Below, piece after piece: positions 43,281-55,540 of a stretch of 64,000 nucleotides of DNA. The first letter of the stretch is position 1. The number at the start of each line of letters is the position of its first letter. The notes under the pieces are model-generated. The model was not told the DNA's origin and ran no database searches. It saw nothing but the letters and a program-made list of their open reading frames with translations. Both the position numbers and the translations under genes were made by a program. The stretch is from Bidens hawaiensis (Eukaryota > Streptophyta > Magnoliopsida > Asterales > Asteraceae): contig JAIQDT010009185.1 of NCBI GenBank assembly GCA_021521415.1, positions 1-64,000 on the forward strand, given 5' to 3'.

Positions 43281-45162
43281 TGTGACATCTGCCTGATCCG
43301 ACCCGACCCAGGTACCCGTTTCTCTGACCCGATCTCTTTCTTTTATGATTTAGTATTTATTTATACTTATATTTTACTTTTAATAATAATAATATACTTT
43401 TCCTTCGCCTCTCTCTCTCTTTCTTTCCGCCTTCTTTTCCCTCTTGTCGCCGTCCCGCCCTTAAGCCTTGTTTCCCTCCTCTTTTGTTCCTTCCCGCCTA
43501 AGGTTGTCTGCGCAGACTCCTTACAAGGAATCCTGCGTGAAGACCACCTGTTTCAGCGATACGCGAGACGAACTCTTCTCGCAGCGCGCTAAGAATGCCC
43601 TTCCCGCAATGCGCTTTGAATTCTAGGTTCTTCTCGCAGTGCGCTAAGGATTTGTGATTCTTCCCGCAGTGCGCATGGAATGTAGTTCTTTCCGCGACGC
43701 GTTAAGGTTGTTTGTCTGCCTTCTCTTGACCTTCTGTGTCTGCCTTCGCGCCTTAGCCTTCTCGCGCTGAACCCTTTGAGTTTTCTTCTGTTTAAATCTA
43801 GCCGTTTGCTTTTGTGTTGTCTTATCTTTTGAGCTGTTGACCTAACCTATCTAATGTCTGAATAGTTACTTTCGGCGCAGCATGCGTACCAACCCCATTG
43901 GTTGGTAGAAAAAGTGACTGACATTATCTTTTGAGATCTGCCTTTGCCATGCTTGACCAGTACCTTTATCTGAACTGCCCATGCCTTTTTACTGTTCGCT
44001 GACAGCTTTATCTTGCCCCCTGCAGCTGCCATATCTTTTGATATCTTTTGTTATCTTTTGTTTTGTCTTGTTCTGTTTGTCTTGGAACCTTTTTCCCTTT
44101 TTCTGGATTTATGTTTCCTAGGGTTTTCCTATAAATAATAGTATTATTTTTTTTACACTACACACACAAAGCACTTAATCTCTCCTGTTCTCTTGCCCCT
44201 TGCTCTCTCTGCCGTCTTCCTCTCTGCCTCCGTCTTTCTCCCTGTTCTGCCCTGCTTTTTCGGTAATATATACATTATATATAATAGTTTACTTATTAAT
44301 TATGCTAACTTATAATCAAGACTTAAAACAGATCGTTAAAACAATAATCTTTAATTATAGGTTAACTTTGCTTGTTTAAGAGTTGATTCTTGCATATCTA
44401 TCACCGCATCGTTTATCATGTGAGTTATCTCGTATCTAATCCCTTTTTATTTTAAATGCTTTGGGATGTTCATGTGTTCATACAAAACTTGAGTCTTAAA
44501 CTTGTTTATAAACTTTAGTCGCGCAGTATCCCATGTGTTGAGGACGTTTACTTGGCTGTTTATTTGTATGTGTGTATCATTAACCGCTTTGTTCGGCCTA
44601 TTCCGCAGTTCCGTTGGTACCATTAGTTGAACACGGGAGACCTATCGTTTACGGTTTTCTTGTTTTACACTTGCACAGATGTTTCTCGTTTTTATGCTCA
44701 ATTGGGAGCATGGATTGAACTATGATCTATGAACTATCTTAGGCTTGATCACAATCTGATTACACCCTTGTTAAACTCTAGACATACACGTGTTGCGCGC
44801 AGATTTATTATTATCTATGATTATCTATGATTATCTATTAAACTTGATTTCTCACCAGCACGCAAGTGTTTGACGTTTATTTTAACACATGTTCAGGGTT
44901 GCAGTAGCTGTTTTGGGAGCTTAAGGACACGTAGGAAGTTCTTTATTTTGGACCTAGATTAAAATGTATCAAGACAAGTTTTGCTGTTCGAATATTATGA
45001 TTTATAATATATTGATTTATGTTGGTTTATTTATATCTTATGTATACGTTGCGCATGCGTGAATGAATATATTTATTAAATATTGACACCCAATAGTGTC
45101 ACGAGTAATGAAACAATATGTGGCGCCCCGATGTATAATCCGCCTTTGGTCGGGGTGTTACA
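43281..45162 (+). repeat. 5' LTR of inner chromovirus
   Basis: 1882 bp, TGTGACATCTG to GTGTTACA. TATA box TATAAATA at 44130-44137. It is 65 bp shorter than the outer LTRs, mainly because the U3 repeat differs. Confidence 0.92.
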
Positions 45163-45165
45163 GAT

Positions 45166-45177
45166 TGGTATCAGAGC
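45166..45177 (+). promoter_or_regulatory. Primer-binding site (initiator tRNA-Met)
   Basis: TGGTATCAGAGC, complementary to the 3' end of plant initiator tRNA-Met, begins three bases after the LTR end. It is repeated after the middle LTR at 52352-52363. Confidence 0.9.
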
Positions 45178-45400
45178 TCGTTGACTTTAGGATAGGTGGT
45201 TAGACGTAACGGCCTAGAATACCTAAGAGTCCCTTCTCGCGCATGAGAGAAATCTCATGTTTGTGCGCTTATTGTTAATTACTCGTTATTTATAAATATG
45301 CTCGCACTTGCGCAGTATATGATTTTATGTTTTATTTCGCGATATTTCGATTTTTGTTGAATTTCGATTTTTATTGATTTTTCTTACATATTCGTTTGTT

Positions 45401-45666
45401 GGGATTGAAAATCCGAAAAGTCATGGTGATACATGAATAGTGATTTTCGATTTCCATTTACGATTATGTTCTGAGGTTGGAGACTTGAAAAGTCATGGTG
45501 ATACATGAATTGTCAACCTCCAATACTCAATTTCTTGTATGTTTTATATTGAAGATTGAAAAGTCATGGTGATACATGAATCGTCGATCTCCAATACTTG
45601 TTTGCTCGTATATTTTAAATTGGGAATTCGGAAAGTCATGGTGATACATGAATTGTCGATTCTTGA
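45401..45666 (+). other. Four leader stem-loops with conserved hairpin core
   Basis: Between primer-binding site and gag, four units occur at 45401-45454, 45477-45523, 45549-45594 and 45620-45666. All share an invariant core that can fold as TCATG-GTGATA-CATGA. The flanks differ between units but pair with each other. Unit 1: GGGATTGAAAATC with GATTTTCGATTTC. Unit 2: TTGGAG and TTGA with TCAA and CTCCAA. Unit 3: TTGAAGATTGA with TCGATCTCCAA (one mismatch). Unit 4: TTGGGAAT(T)CG with CGATTCTTGA. The same block is at 52587-52852 and, on the minus strand, 60421-60686. Function unknown; packaging, dimerisation or translation control are possibilities. Confidence 0.7.
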
Positions 45667-45815
45667 TTCAAATTTGTTACCCTTATTAAGTCTGCATTTA
45701 GGGTCATTTATTTTACTTTAACTTTTAATAGTAACTGACTCCGCAAAACCAAGCTTTATAAGATTAAACCTTGTGTTAAAACCAAGATATTAACTAAAAT
45801 TAAAATTTTTATAGA

Positions 45816-48800
45816 ATGCCTCCGCTATCTCGCCGATTTCAGAGAAGAGAAGCCTCGCGCATGCGTAGACAGCAACGTTCCCAGGAAATGGCCTCCGCAA
45901 TAGCCCAAGCCTTAAACCAAAACAATTCCAACACCTCCGGATACAACATTAAATCCTTCAATGCGGGTAACCCTCCAAAGTTCACAGGTCTTGAAGGAGC
46001 CACCGTGATGCTCCAGTGGCTTGAGAAAATAGAAAACACTTTCCTCCACACCCAATGCCCCTCAGACAGACGAACCCTATATGCTTCCAGTGTCCTGGAA
46101 TCCAGAGCGCTTACATGGTGGAATGGAGTAGCTCATGCGCGTGGCGCAGAGGCTGCTTCTAGCATGACATGGGAGGAATTCAAGGAAATTCTTACGCGAG
46201 AATTCTGCCCTCCCAACGAAGTTAAGCGCCTGGAGGAAGAATTCTGGAACTTGAAGCAATACAGCGGTGAAGCGCGCGAGTACGCGACGCGCTTCCACGA
46301 GCTAAGCTTACTGGTCCCTCACCTTGTTACCCCTACACGCCGAGCAATCGAGAAATTCCTTGGGGGTCTCCCCATGGAAATTCAAGATTCTGTATGGGCC
46401 AGAAACCCAGTAACCCTCTCTGACGCCATCGAGTTGGCCGCTGTGCTCAGCGACAACCATGTCAGAGCAGGAACTCTGTTCCTGCGGGGAACGGAGAAGA
46501 CCAAACCCACCAAGACTGTCCCAGAACCAACAGAAACCAAACCTGAACCCTCAAACCGTAACAACCTCAAGCGCAGGCGCAAGGCCTATGCGCTTACCAA
46601 CCCGCCCATTGCCCAGCAACCCATTTATCAACCTCCAGTTTACGCGCCTAACCCTCTGTCAGCCTACCCAACACCTCATGTAGTCCACAACTATGCCTTA
46701 ACCAATCCCGCACTCCCTGCCCCGCCACCTAAGAAACCTTACACAGGAAATCAACCCTTTTGCCCAACCTGTAGACTTCATCACCCACCTCAAGTCCCGT
46801 GTCGACAATGTAACCGATGTGGCCGCGTAGGTCACTCCGTTGAGTACTGTAGAACCCCTCCCGCCAATCCAATTGCGCCAACACCACCAGCCTACCCGCA
46901 GAATCCACAACCAACATACCAAAACCCACGACCCAGGTCGTGCTATAACTGCGGTGATCCCAGTCATTTCCGGAACGCGTGCCCGAGACTACAAGTTCAG
47001 ATTACGCAAGCGAATCCGGTGAACCAGATTTCGAACCAAGTGACGCGCGGACGAGCTTTTAACATAACCGCGCACCAAGCGCAAGCGAATAATGACGTAG
47101 TTAATGGTACATTTTTGCTTAACGGATTTTATGCCTCTGTACTTTTTGATACTGGCGCCGATCGAAGTTTTATCTCTCGCGCGTTTGAGCAGAAGCTTGC
47201 GCGACCGCGCAACGATTTAAAAGAAGATTTTTCAGTTGAATTGGCTAACGGTGAAACTGTTTTAATTAACTCTGTGATTAAAGATTGCACACTTAACCTT
47301 AACGAAAACGATTTTCTGATCGACCTCATCCCTATGCCTCTTGGAAGCTTTGATGTTATTATTGGTATGGACTGGCTCTCGAAGAATCGCGCCGAAGTTA
47401 TTTGCGCCAAGAAATTGATTCGCATACCTCGAGAGAATGGTGATCTTCACATTTACGGCGAAAAACCCTCCAGTGGTCTTAAGCTTATGTCTTGCGCCGA
47501 AGCCCAAAGACTCATGCGGAAGAAGTATGTTGCATTTCTAGCCCATGTGGTTAAACCTGCTGAAGAGAAGAAGCTTCGCAATATCCCTGTTGTGCGTGAA
47601 TTCCCTGAAGTTTTTCCTGATGATCTTCCTGGTATCCCTCCCGCTCGTGAAGTCGAGTTCCGTATTGATCTTGTCCCTGGTGCTTCCCCCGTGGCTAAAT
47701 CTCCTTATCGTCTTGCACCCGCTGAGATGCAAGAATTGGCCAGCCAACTTCAAGAGTTGACTGCTAAAGGATTTATTCGCCCTAGCTCTTCGCCCTGGGG
47801 TGCTCCGGTGTTGTTCGTTAAAAAGAAAGATGGTTCGTTTCGCATGTGTATTGATTACCGCGAGTTGAACAAACTCACCATTAAAAACCGGTATCCCTTA
47901 CCGCGTATTGACGACCTCTTCGATCAACTCCAAGGTGCCTCTTGTTTTTCCAAGATCGATCTCCGCTCTGGCTATCACCAGTTGCGCATCCGCGATGAAG
48001 ATGTTCCGAAGACTGCTTTTCGAACTCGTTATGGCCATTTTGAATTCTTGGTCATGTCCTTCGGTTTAACCAACGCACCCGCCGTTTTCATGGATCTAAT
48101 GAATCGGGTGTGTAGGCCTTTCTTGGACCGTTTTGTGATTGTGTTTATTGATGATGTTCTGGTGTATTCTAAGACCAAGGCCGAGCATGAGCAACATCTT
48201 CGGTTGGTGTTGCAAAAGCTTAAAGCTGAGCAACTCTATGCTAAGCTTTCCAAGTGTGAATTTTGGTCGGATGAAGTACAGTTTCTTGGCCATGTTGTTA
48301 ACAAGATGGGTATTCATGTCGACCCATCCAAAATTGAAGCAATCAAGAACTGGATTACGCCATCCTCTCCTTCTGAGATCCGTTCCTTTCTGGGCTTAGC
48401 TGGTTATTACCGGCGCTTCATTTCGAACTTCTCGAAGATCGCTTTGCCTTTAACAGCTCTAACGCACAAAGGTAAACCGTATATTTGGGGCTCGAAGCAA
48501 GAAGAAGCCTTTCTAACGCTCAAGCGTTTGTTGTGTGAAGCTCCTGTTCTTGCGCTACCTGAGGGTAATGACGATTTTGTCGTGTATTGCGATGCATCCA
48601 ACCAAGGTCTCGGTTGTGTTCTTATGCAACGAGGCAAGGTTATCGCTTACGCATCAAGGCAACTTAAGGTTCATGAAAAGAATTATACAACTCACGACCT
48701 CGAACTTGGTGCAGTTGTTTTTGCCTTGAAGATCTGGAGACACTACCTTTATGGTACTAAGTGTATCCTTTACACTGACCATAAAAGCCTTCAGCATATC

Positions 48801-50432
48801 TTTGATCAAAAGGAACTTAACATGAGGCAACGCCGATGGAACGAACTCATCAGCGATTACGATTGTGAGATCCGGTATCATCCTGGTAAGGCTAATGTGG
48901 TAGCCGATGCGCTCAGCCGAAAACCCTGCCAGCTTAACTGTATTTTGCCGCGCACGCAGCTTCACTTCGCGCCGATCCAAAGCAACCTTGAATCGCGTAT
49001 TCGTGACGCGCAGCGCGCATCCATCAGTAATGGTAACCTTCGCGCCGAGTTAGCGTGTGGCGCGGAAGCGCATTTTGTGCCTAATCTGAGTGGAATTCTC
49101 TGCTATCTTAATCGCATCTGGATTCCCTTTGATGAGAATCTTCGCGCTGATATCCTGAGTGAAGCGCACAAATCTCGGTATTCTATTCATCCTGGCGCTG
49201 ATAAGATGTACAAGGATTTGCGCATTACTTATTGGTGGCCCGGTATGAAGAAGGATATTGCTGTGTTCGTAGCTAAGTGCCTGACTTGTTCTAAAGTTAA
49301 AGCTGAACACCAACGCCCATCTGGTTTGCTCGAACAACCAGAAATTCCTACGTGGAAGTGGGAAGGTATAGCGATGGACTTTATTACCAAGTTACCTTTG
49401 ACAGCAAGCAAACATGATAGCATTTGGGTAATAGTGGATCGTTTGACTAAATCTGCTCACTTTCTGCCCATTCGTGAAAACTACCGTGTTGAGCATCTCG
49501 CGCAGCTTTATGTCAAGGAAATCGTCTGCCGCCATGGTACTCCTTTGAGCATCATATCCGATCGTGATGGCCGTTTTATATCTCGCTTTTGGAAATCTCT
49601 CCAATCTGCGCTAGGAACTCGCTTGGACATGAGTACGGCATATCATCCTCAGACTGACGGTCAGTCTGAGCGAACTATTCAAACTCTTGAGGATATGCTC
49701 CGATCTTGTGTTCTTGATTTTGGAGGTAATTGGGATTCACACCTGCCTTTGATCGAGTTCTCTTATAACAACAGCTATCATTCCAGTATCGGTATGGCCC
49801 CATTTGAAGCACTTTACGGTCGTAAGTGCCGCTCCCCGATCTGTTGGAGCGAAGTGGGTGAAACTCAAATCACAGGACCCGAACTTGTTCAAGAGACAAC
49901 CGATAAAATCGCCAAGATCCGTGATCATTTGCTGACTGCCAGAAGCCGACAGAAGAGTTACGCAGATCGTAGGCGAAAGCCTCTCGAATTTCAAGTTGGT
50001 GATCTTGTTCTCCTCAAAGTGTCGCCTTGGAAAGGTGTTGTCCGCTTTGGGAAGAAGGGTAAGCTTGCTCCTCGTTATGTTGGTCCATTCAAGATTCTCG
50101 CGCGTGTGGGAAAAGTTGCCTACAGACTCGACCTGCCGCCCGCGCTCAGTAACGTGCATCCAACGTTCCATGTATCCAATCTCAAGAAGTGTTTAGCCGA
50201 CGAGAACCTTCACATACCACTTGATGAAGTTCAAGTTGACGAATCTATGCATTTCGTTGAGAAGCCTGTTGAGATTATGGATCGCGAGGTTAAGCAAACC
50301 AAGCGCAGTCGTATCCCTATCGTGAAAGTTCGTTGGGAGTCCAAGCGCGGAGCCGAGTTTACATGGGAAAGGGAAGATCAAATGAAGATCAAGTACCCGC
50401 ACCTGTTCTCTGCGCAACCTACTTCGAGATAA
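45816..50432 (+). CDS. Chromovirus gag-pol polyprotein, intact
   Basis: 1538 codons in one frame, the usual single-ORF layout of Tekay/Del chromoviruses. Order: gag (about 1-300, with [19 protein letters not shown]), zinc knuckles ([14 protein letters not shown] about 334; [14 protein letters not shown] about 376) plus a preceding Cys/His-rich [14 protein letters not shown], protease [10 protein letters not shown] (about 445), RT (about 610-800, catalytic FIDDVLVYS about 777), RNase H ([10 protein letters not shown] about 923), integrase with HHCC finger (about 1125-1165) and D,D,E residues (MDFIT, SDRDG, SERTI), GPY/F-like region, and a chromodomain (about 1475-1530, [19 protein letters not shown]). 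Chromodomains steer integration toward heterochromatin. No lesion was seen, so it may be competent; both flanking LTRs are full length. Confidence 0.95.
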   Translation: MPPLSRRFQRREASRMRRQQRSQEMASAIAQALNQNNSNTSGYNIKSFNAGNPPKFTGLEGATVMLQWLEKIENTFLHTQCPSDRRTLYASSVLESRALTWWNGVAHARGAEAASSMTWEEFKEILTREFCPPNEVKRLEEEFWNLKQYSGEAREYATRFHELSLLVPHLVTPTRRAIEKFLGGLPMEIQDSVWARNPVTLSDAIELAAVLSDNHVRAGTLFLRGTEKTKPTKTVPEPTETKPEPSNRNNLKRRRKAYALTNPPIAQQPIYQPPVYAPNPLSAYPTPHVVHNYALTNPALPAPPPKKPYTGNQPFCPTCRLHHPPQVPCRQCNRCGRVGHSVEYCRTPPANPIAPTPPAYPQNPQPTYQNPRPRSCYNCGDPSHFRNACPRLQVQITQANPVNQISNQVTRGRAFNITAHQAQANNDVVNGTFLLNGFYASVLFDTGADRSFISRAFEQKLARPRNDLKEDFSVELANGETVLINSVIKDCTLNLNENDFLIDLIPMPLGSFDVIIGMDWLSKNRAEVICAKKLIRIPRENGDLHIYGEKPSSGLKLMSCAEAQRLMRKKYVAFLAHVVKPAEEKKLRNIPVVREFPEVFPDDLPGIPPAREVEFRIDLVPGASPVAKSPYRLAPAEMQELASQLQELTAKGFIRPSSSPWGAPVLFVKKKDGSFRMCIDYRELNKLTIKNRYPLPRIDDLFDQLQGASCFSKIDLRSGYHQLRIRDEDVPKTAFRTRYGHFEFLVMSFGLTNAPAVFMDLMNRVCRPFLDRFVIVFIDDVLVYSKTKAEHEQHLRLVLQKLKAEQLYAKLSKCEFWSDEVQFLGHVVNKMGIHVDPSKIEAIKNWITPSSPSEIRSFLGLAGYYRRFISNFSKIALPLTALTHKGKPYIWGSKQEEAFLTLKRLLCEAPVLALPEGNDDFVVYCDASNQGLGCVLMQRGKVIAYASRQLKVHEKNYTTHDLELGAVVFALKIWRHYLYGTKCILYTDHKSLQHIFDQKELNMRQRRWNELISDYDCEIRYHPGKANVVADALSRKPCQLNCILPRTQLHFAPIQSNLESRIRDAQRASISNGNLRAELACGAEAHFVPNLSGILCYLNRIWIPFDENLRADILSEAHKSRYSIHPGADKMYKDLRITYWWPGMKKDIAVFVAKCLTCSKVKAEHQRPSGLLEQPEIPTWKWEGIAMDFITKLPLTASKHDSIWVIVDRLTKSAHFLPIRENYRVEHLAQLYVKEIVCRHGTPLSIISDRDGRFISRFWKSLQSALGTRLDMSTAYHPQTDGQSERTIQTLEDMLRSCVLDFGGNWDSHLPLIEFSYNNSYHSSIGMAPFEALYGRKCRSPICWSEVGETQITGPELVQETTDKIAKIRDHLLTARSRQKSYADRRRKPLEFQVGDLVLLKVSPWKGVVRFGKKGKLAPRYVGPFKILARVGKVAYRLDLPPALSNVHPTFHVSNLKKCLADENLHIPLDEVQVDESMHFVEKPVEIMDREVKQTKRSRIPIVKVRWESKRGAEFTWEREDQMKIKYPHLFSAQPTSR

Positions 50433-50452
50433 ATTTCGGGACGAAATTTCTT

Positions 50453-50466
50453 AAAGTAGGGGAGAC
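50453..50466 (+). promoter_or_regulatory. Polypurine tract
   Basis: AAAGTAGGGGAGAC directly abuts the middle LTR at 50467 and is the expected plus-strand primer site. The outer element has the same tract at 42729-42742 (complement). Confidence 0.8.
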
Positions 50467-52348
50467 TGTGACGTCTGCCTGATCCGACCCGACCCAGGTA
50501 CCCGTTTCTCTGACCCGATCTCTTTCTTTTATGATTTAGTATTTATTTATACTTATATTTTACTTTTAATAATAATAATATACTTTTCCTTCGCCTCTCT
50601 CTCTCTTTCTTTCCGCCTTCTTTTCCCTCTTGTCGCCGTCCCGCCCTTAAGCCTTGTTTCCCTCCTCTTTTGTTCCTTCCCGCCTAAGGTTGTCTGCGCA
50701 GACTCCTTACAAGGAATCCTGCGTGAAGACCACCTGTTTCAGCGATACGCGAGACGAACTCTTCTCGCAGCGCGCTAAGAATGCCCTTCCCGCAATGCGC
50801 TTTGAATTCTAGGTTCTTCTCGCAGTGCGCTAAGGATTTGTGATTCTTCCCGCAGTGCGCATGGAATGTAGTTCTTTCCGCGACGCGTTAAGGTTGTTTG
50901 TCTGCCTTCTCTTGACCTTCTGTGTCTGCCTTCGCGCCTTAGCCTTCTCGCGCTGAACCCTTTGAGTTTTCTTCTGTTTAAATCTAGCCGTTTGCTTTTG
51001 TGTTGTCTTATCTTTTGAGCTGTTGACCTAACCTATCTAATGTCTGAATAGTTACTTTCGGCGCAGCATGCGTACCAACCCCATTGGTTGGTAGAAAAAG
51101 TGACTGACATTATCTTTTGAGATCTGCCTTTGCCATGCTTGACCAGTACCTTTATCTGAACTGCCCATGCCTTTTTACTGTTCGCTGACAGCTTTATCTT
51201 GCCCCCTGCAGCTGCCATATCTTTTGATATCTTTTGTTATCTTTTGTTTTGTCTTGTTCTGTTTGTCTTGGAACCTTTTTCCCTTTTTCTGGATTTATGT
51301 TTCCTAGGGTTTTCCTATAAATAATAGTATTATTTTTTTTACACTACACACACAAAGCACTTAATCTCTCCTGTTCTCTTGCCCCTTGCTCTCTCTGCCG
51401 TCTTCCTCTCTGCCTCCGTCTTTCTCCCTGTTCTGCCCTGCTTTTTCGGTAATATATACATTATATATAATAGTTTACTTATTAATTATGCTAACTTATA
51501 ATCAAGACTTAAAACAGATCGTTAAAACAATAATCTTTAATTATAGGTTAACTTTGCTTGTTTAAGAGTTGATTCTTGCATATCTATCACCGCATCGTTT
51601 ATCATGTGAGTTATCTCGTATCTAATCCCTTTTTATTTTAAATGCTTTGGGATGTTCATGTGTTCATACAAAACTTGAGTCTTAAACTTGTTTATAAACT
51701 TTAGTCGCGCAGTATCCCATGTGTTGAGGACGTTTACTTGGCTGTTTATTTGTATGTGTGTATCATTAACCGCTTTGTTCGGCCTATTCCGCAGTTCCGT
51801 TGGTACCATTAGTTGAACACGGGAGACCTATCGTTTACGGTTTTCTTGTTTTACACTTGCACAGATGTTTCTCGTTTTTATGCTCAATTGGGAGCATGGA
51901 TTGAACTATGATCTATGAACTATCTTAGGCTTGATCACAATCTGATTACACCATTGTTAAACTCTAGACATACACGTGTTGCGCGCAGATTTATTATTAT
52001 CTATGATTATCTATGATTATCTATTAAACTTGATTTCTCACCAGCACGCAAGTGTTTGACGTTTATTTTAACACATGTTCAGGGTTGCAGTAGCTGTTTT
52101 GGGAGCTTAAGGACACGTAGGAAGTTCTTTATTTTGGACCTAGATTAAAATGTATCAAGACAAGTTTTGCTGTTCGAATATTATGATTTATAATATATTG
52201 ATTTATGTTGGTTTATTTATATCTTATGTATACGTTGCGCATGCGTGAATGAATATATTTATTAAATATTGACACCCAATAGTGTCACGAGTAATGAAAC
52301 AATATGTGGCGCCCCGATGTATAATCCGCCTTTGGTCGGGGTGTTACA
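50467..52348 (+). repeat. Middle LTR of inner compound chromovirus
   Basis: 1882 bp, the same length as the 5' LTR. Visible differences are few: its second codon-like word is TGACGTC where the 5' LTR has TGACATC, and near 51953 it has an A (ACCATTG) where the 5' LTR and the terminal remnant both have C. TATA box at 51316-51323. Confidence 0.93.
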
Positions 52349-53001
52349 GATTGGTATCAGAGCTCGTTGACTTTAGGATAGGTGGTTAGACGTAACGGCC
52401 TAGAATACCTAAGAGTCCCTTCTCGCGCATGAGAGAAATCTCATGTTTGTGCGCTTATTGTTAATTACTCGTTATTTATAAATATGCTCGCACTTGCGCA
52501 GTATATGATTTTATGTTTTATTTCGCGATATTTCGATTTTTGTTGAATTTCGATTTTTATTGATTTTTCTTACATATTCGTTTGTTGGGATTGAAAATCC
52601 GAAAAGTCATGGTGATACATGAATAGTGATTTTCGATTTCCATTTACGATTATGTTCTGAGGTTGGAGACTTGAAAAGTCATGGTGATACATGAATTGTC
52701 AACCTCCAATACTCAATTTCTTGTATGTTTTATATTGAAGATTGAAAAGTCATGGTGATACATGAATCGTCGATCTCCAATACTTGTTTGCTCGTATATT
52801 TTAAATTGGGAATTCGGAAAGTCATGGTGATACATGAATTGTCGATTCTTGATTCGAATTTGTTACCCTTATTAAGTCTGCATTTAGGGTCATTTATTTT
52901 ACTTTAACTTTTAATAGTAACTGACTCCGCAAAACCAAGCTTTATAAGATTAAACCTTGTGTTAAAACCAAGATATTAACTAAAATTAAAATTTTTATAG
53001 A

Positions 53002-55518
53002 ATGCCTCCGCTATCTCGCCGATTTCAGAGAAGAGAAGCCTCGCGCATGCGTAGACAGCAACGTTCCCAGGAAATGGCCTCCGCAATAGCCCAAGCCTTA
53101 AACCAAAACAATTCCAACACCTCCGGATACAACATTAAATCCTTCAATGCGGGTAACCCTCCAAAGTTCACAGGTCTTGAAGGAGCCACCGTGATGCTCC
53201 AGTGGCTTGAGAAAATAGAAAACACTTTCCTCCACACCCAATGCCCCTCAGACAGACGAACCCTATATGCTTCCAGTGTCCTGGAATCCAGAGCGCTTAC
53301 ATGGTGGAATGGAGTAGCTCATGCGCGTGGCGCAGAGGCTGCTTCTAGCATGACATGGGAGGAATTCAAGGAAATTCTTACGCGAGAATTCTGCCCTCCC
53401 AACGAAGTTAAGCGCCTGGAGGAAGAATTCTGGAACTTGAAGCAATACACGGTGAAGCGCGCGAGTACGCGACGCGCTTCCACGAGCTAAGCTTACTGGT
53501 CCCTCACCTTGTTACCCCTACACGCCGAGCAATCGAGAAATTCCTTGGGGGTCTCCCCATGGAAATTCAAGATTCTGTATGGGCCAGAAACCCAGTAACC
53601 CTCTCTGACGCCATCGAGTTGGCCGCTGTGCTCAGCGACAACCATGTCAGAGCAGGAACTCTGTTCCTGCGGGGAACGGAGAAGACCAAACCCACCAAGA
53701 CTGTCCCAGAACCAACAGAAACCAAACCTGAACCCTCAAACCGTAACAACCTCAAGCGCAGGCGCAAGGCCTATGCGCTTACCAACCCGCCCATTGCCCA
53801 GCAACCCATTTATCAACCTCCAGTTTACGCGCCTAACCCTCTGTCAGCCTACCCAACACCTCATGTAGTCCACAACTATGCCTTAACCAATCCCGCACTC
53901 CCTGCCCCGCCACCTAAGAAACCTTACACAGGAAATCAACCCTTTTGCCCAACCTGTAGACTTCATCACCCACCTCAAGTCCCGTGTCGACAATGTAACC
54001 GATGTGGCCGCGTAGGTCACTCCGTTGAGTACTGTAGAACCCCTCCCGCCAATCCAATTGCGCCAACACCACCAGCCTACCCGCAGAATCCACAACCAAC
54101 ATACCAAAACCCACGACCCAGGTCGTGCTATAACTGCGGTGATCCCAGTCATTTCCGGAACGCGTGCCCGAGACTACAAGTTCAGATTACGCAAGCGAAT
54201 CCGGTGAACCAGATTTCGAACCAAGTGACGCGCGGACGAGCTTTTAACATAACCGCGCACCAAGCGCAAGCGAATAATGACGTAGTTAATGGTACATTTT
54301 TGCTTAACGGATTTTATGCCTCTGTACTTTTTGATACTGGCGCCGATCGAAGTTTTATCTCTCGCGCGTTTGAGCAGAAGCTTGCGCGACCGCGCAACGA
54401 TTTAAAAGAAGATTTTTCAGTTGAATTGGCTAACGGTGAAACTGTTTTAATTAACTCTGTGATTAAAGATTGCACACTTAACCTTAACGAAAACGATTTT
54501 CTGATCGACCTCATCCCTATGCCTCTTGGAAGCTTTGATGTTATTATTGGTATGGACTGGCTCTCGAAGAATCGCGCCGAAGTTATTTGCGCCAAGAAAT
54601 TGATTCGCATACCTCGAGAGAATGGTGATCTTCACATTTACGGCGAAAAACCCTCCAGTGGTCTTAAGCTTATGTCTTGCGCCGAAGCCCAAAGACTCAT
54701 GCGGAAGAAGTATGTTGCATTTCTAGCCCATGTGGTTAAACCTGCTGAAGAGAAGAAGCTTCGCAATATCCCTGTTGTGCGTGAATTCCCTGAAGTTTTT
54801 CCTGATGATCTTCCTGGTATCCCTCCCGCTCGTGAAGTCGAGTTCCGTATTGATCTTGTCCCTGGTGCTTCCCCCGTGGCTAAATCTCCTTATCGTCTTG
54901 CACCCGCTGAGATGCAAGAATTGGCCAGCCAACTTCAAGAGTTGACTGCTAAAGGATTTATTCGCCCTAGCTCTTCGCCCTGGGGTGCTCCGGTGTTGTT
55001 CGTTAAAAAGAAAGATGGTTCGTTTCGCATGTGTATTGATTACCGCGAGTTGAACAAACTCACCATTAAAAACCGGTATCCCTTACCGCGTATTGACGAC
55101 CTCTTCGATCAACTCCAAGGTGCCTCTTGTTTTTCCAAGATCGATCTCCGCTCTGGCTATCACCAGTTGCGCATCCGCGATGAAGATGTTCCGAAGACTG
55201 CTTTTCGAACTCGTTATGGCCATTTTGAATTCTTGGTCATGTCCTTCGGTTTAACCAACGCACCCGCCGTTTTCATGGATCTAATGAATCGGGTGTGTAG
55301 GCCTTTCTTGGACCGTTTTGTGATTGTGTTTATTGATGATGTTCTGGTGTATTCTAAGACCAAGGCCGAGCATGAGCAACATCTTCGGTTGGTGTTGCAA
55401 AAGCTTAAAGCTGAGCAACTCTATGCTAAGCTTTCCAAGTGTGAATTTTGGTCGGATGAAGTACAGTTTCTTGGCCATGTTGTTAACAAGATGGGTATTC
55501 ATGTCGACCCATCCAAAA
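53002..55518 (+). pseudogene. Truncated, frameshifted gag-pol in second internal region
   Basis: It starts with the same [12 protein letters not shown] as the intact copy. One base is missing near 53449 (CAATACACGG versus CAATACAGCGG), which shifts frame in gag after the NLKQY motif. The original frame resumes as open from 53559 through zinc knuckles, protease and RT, including FIDDVLVYS. It ends at 55518 shortly after the HVDPSK motif, where sequence jumps into LTR. RNase H, integrase and chromodomain are absent. Confidence 0.93.
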
Positions 55519-55540
55519 GCAGTCCGTTGGTACCATTAGA
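55519..55540 (+). other. 22-bp templated filler at a deletion junction
   Basis: Between truncated pol and LTR remnant lies a 22-bp patch. It closely matches LTR sequence normally found about 65 bp further downstream (GCAGTTCCGTTGG at 51791; here GCAGTCCGTTGG). It reads as a short template copy inserted during break repair. Confidence 0.65.

Noticed and set aside
46698..50417. Multiple minus-strand ORFs opposite the chromovirus gag-pol
   Set aside because: Shadows of a 1538-codon frame with ordered retroelement domains.
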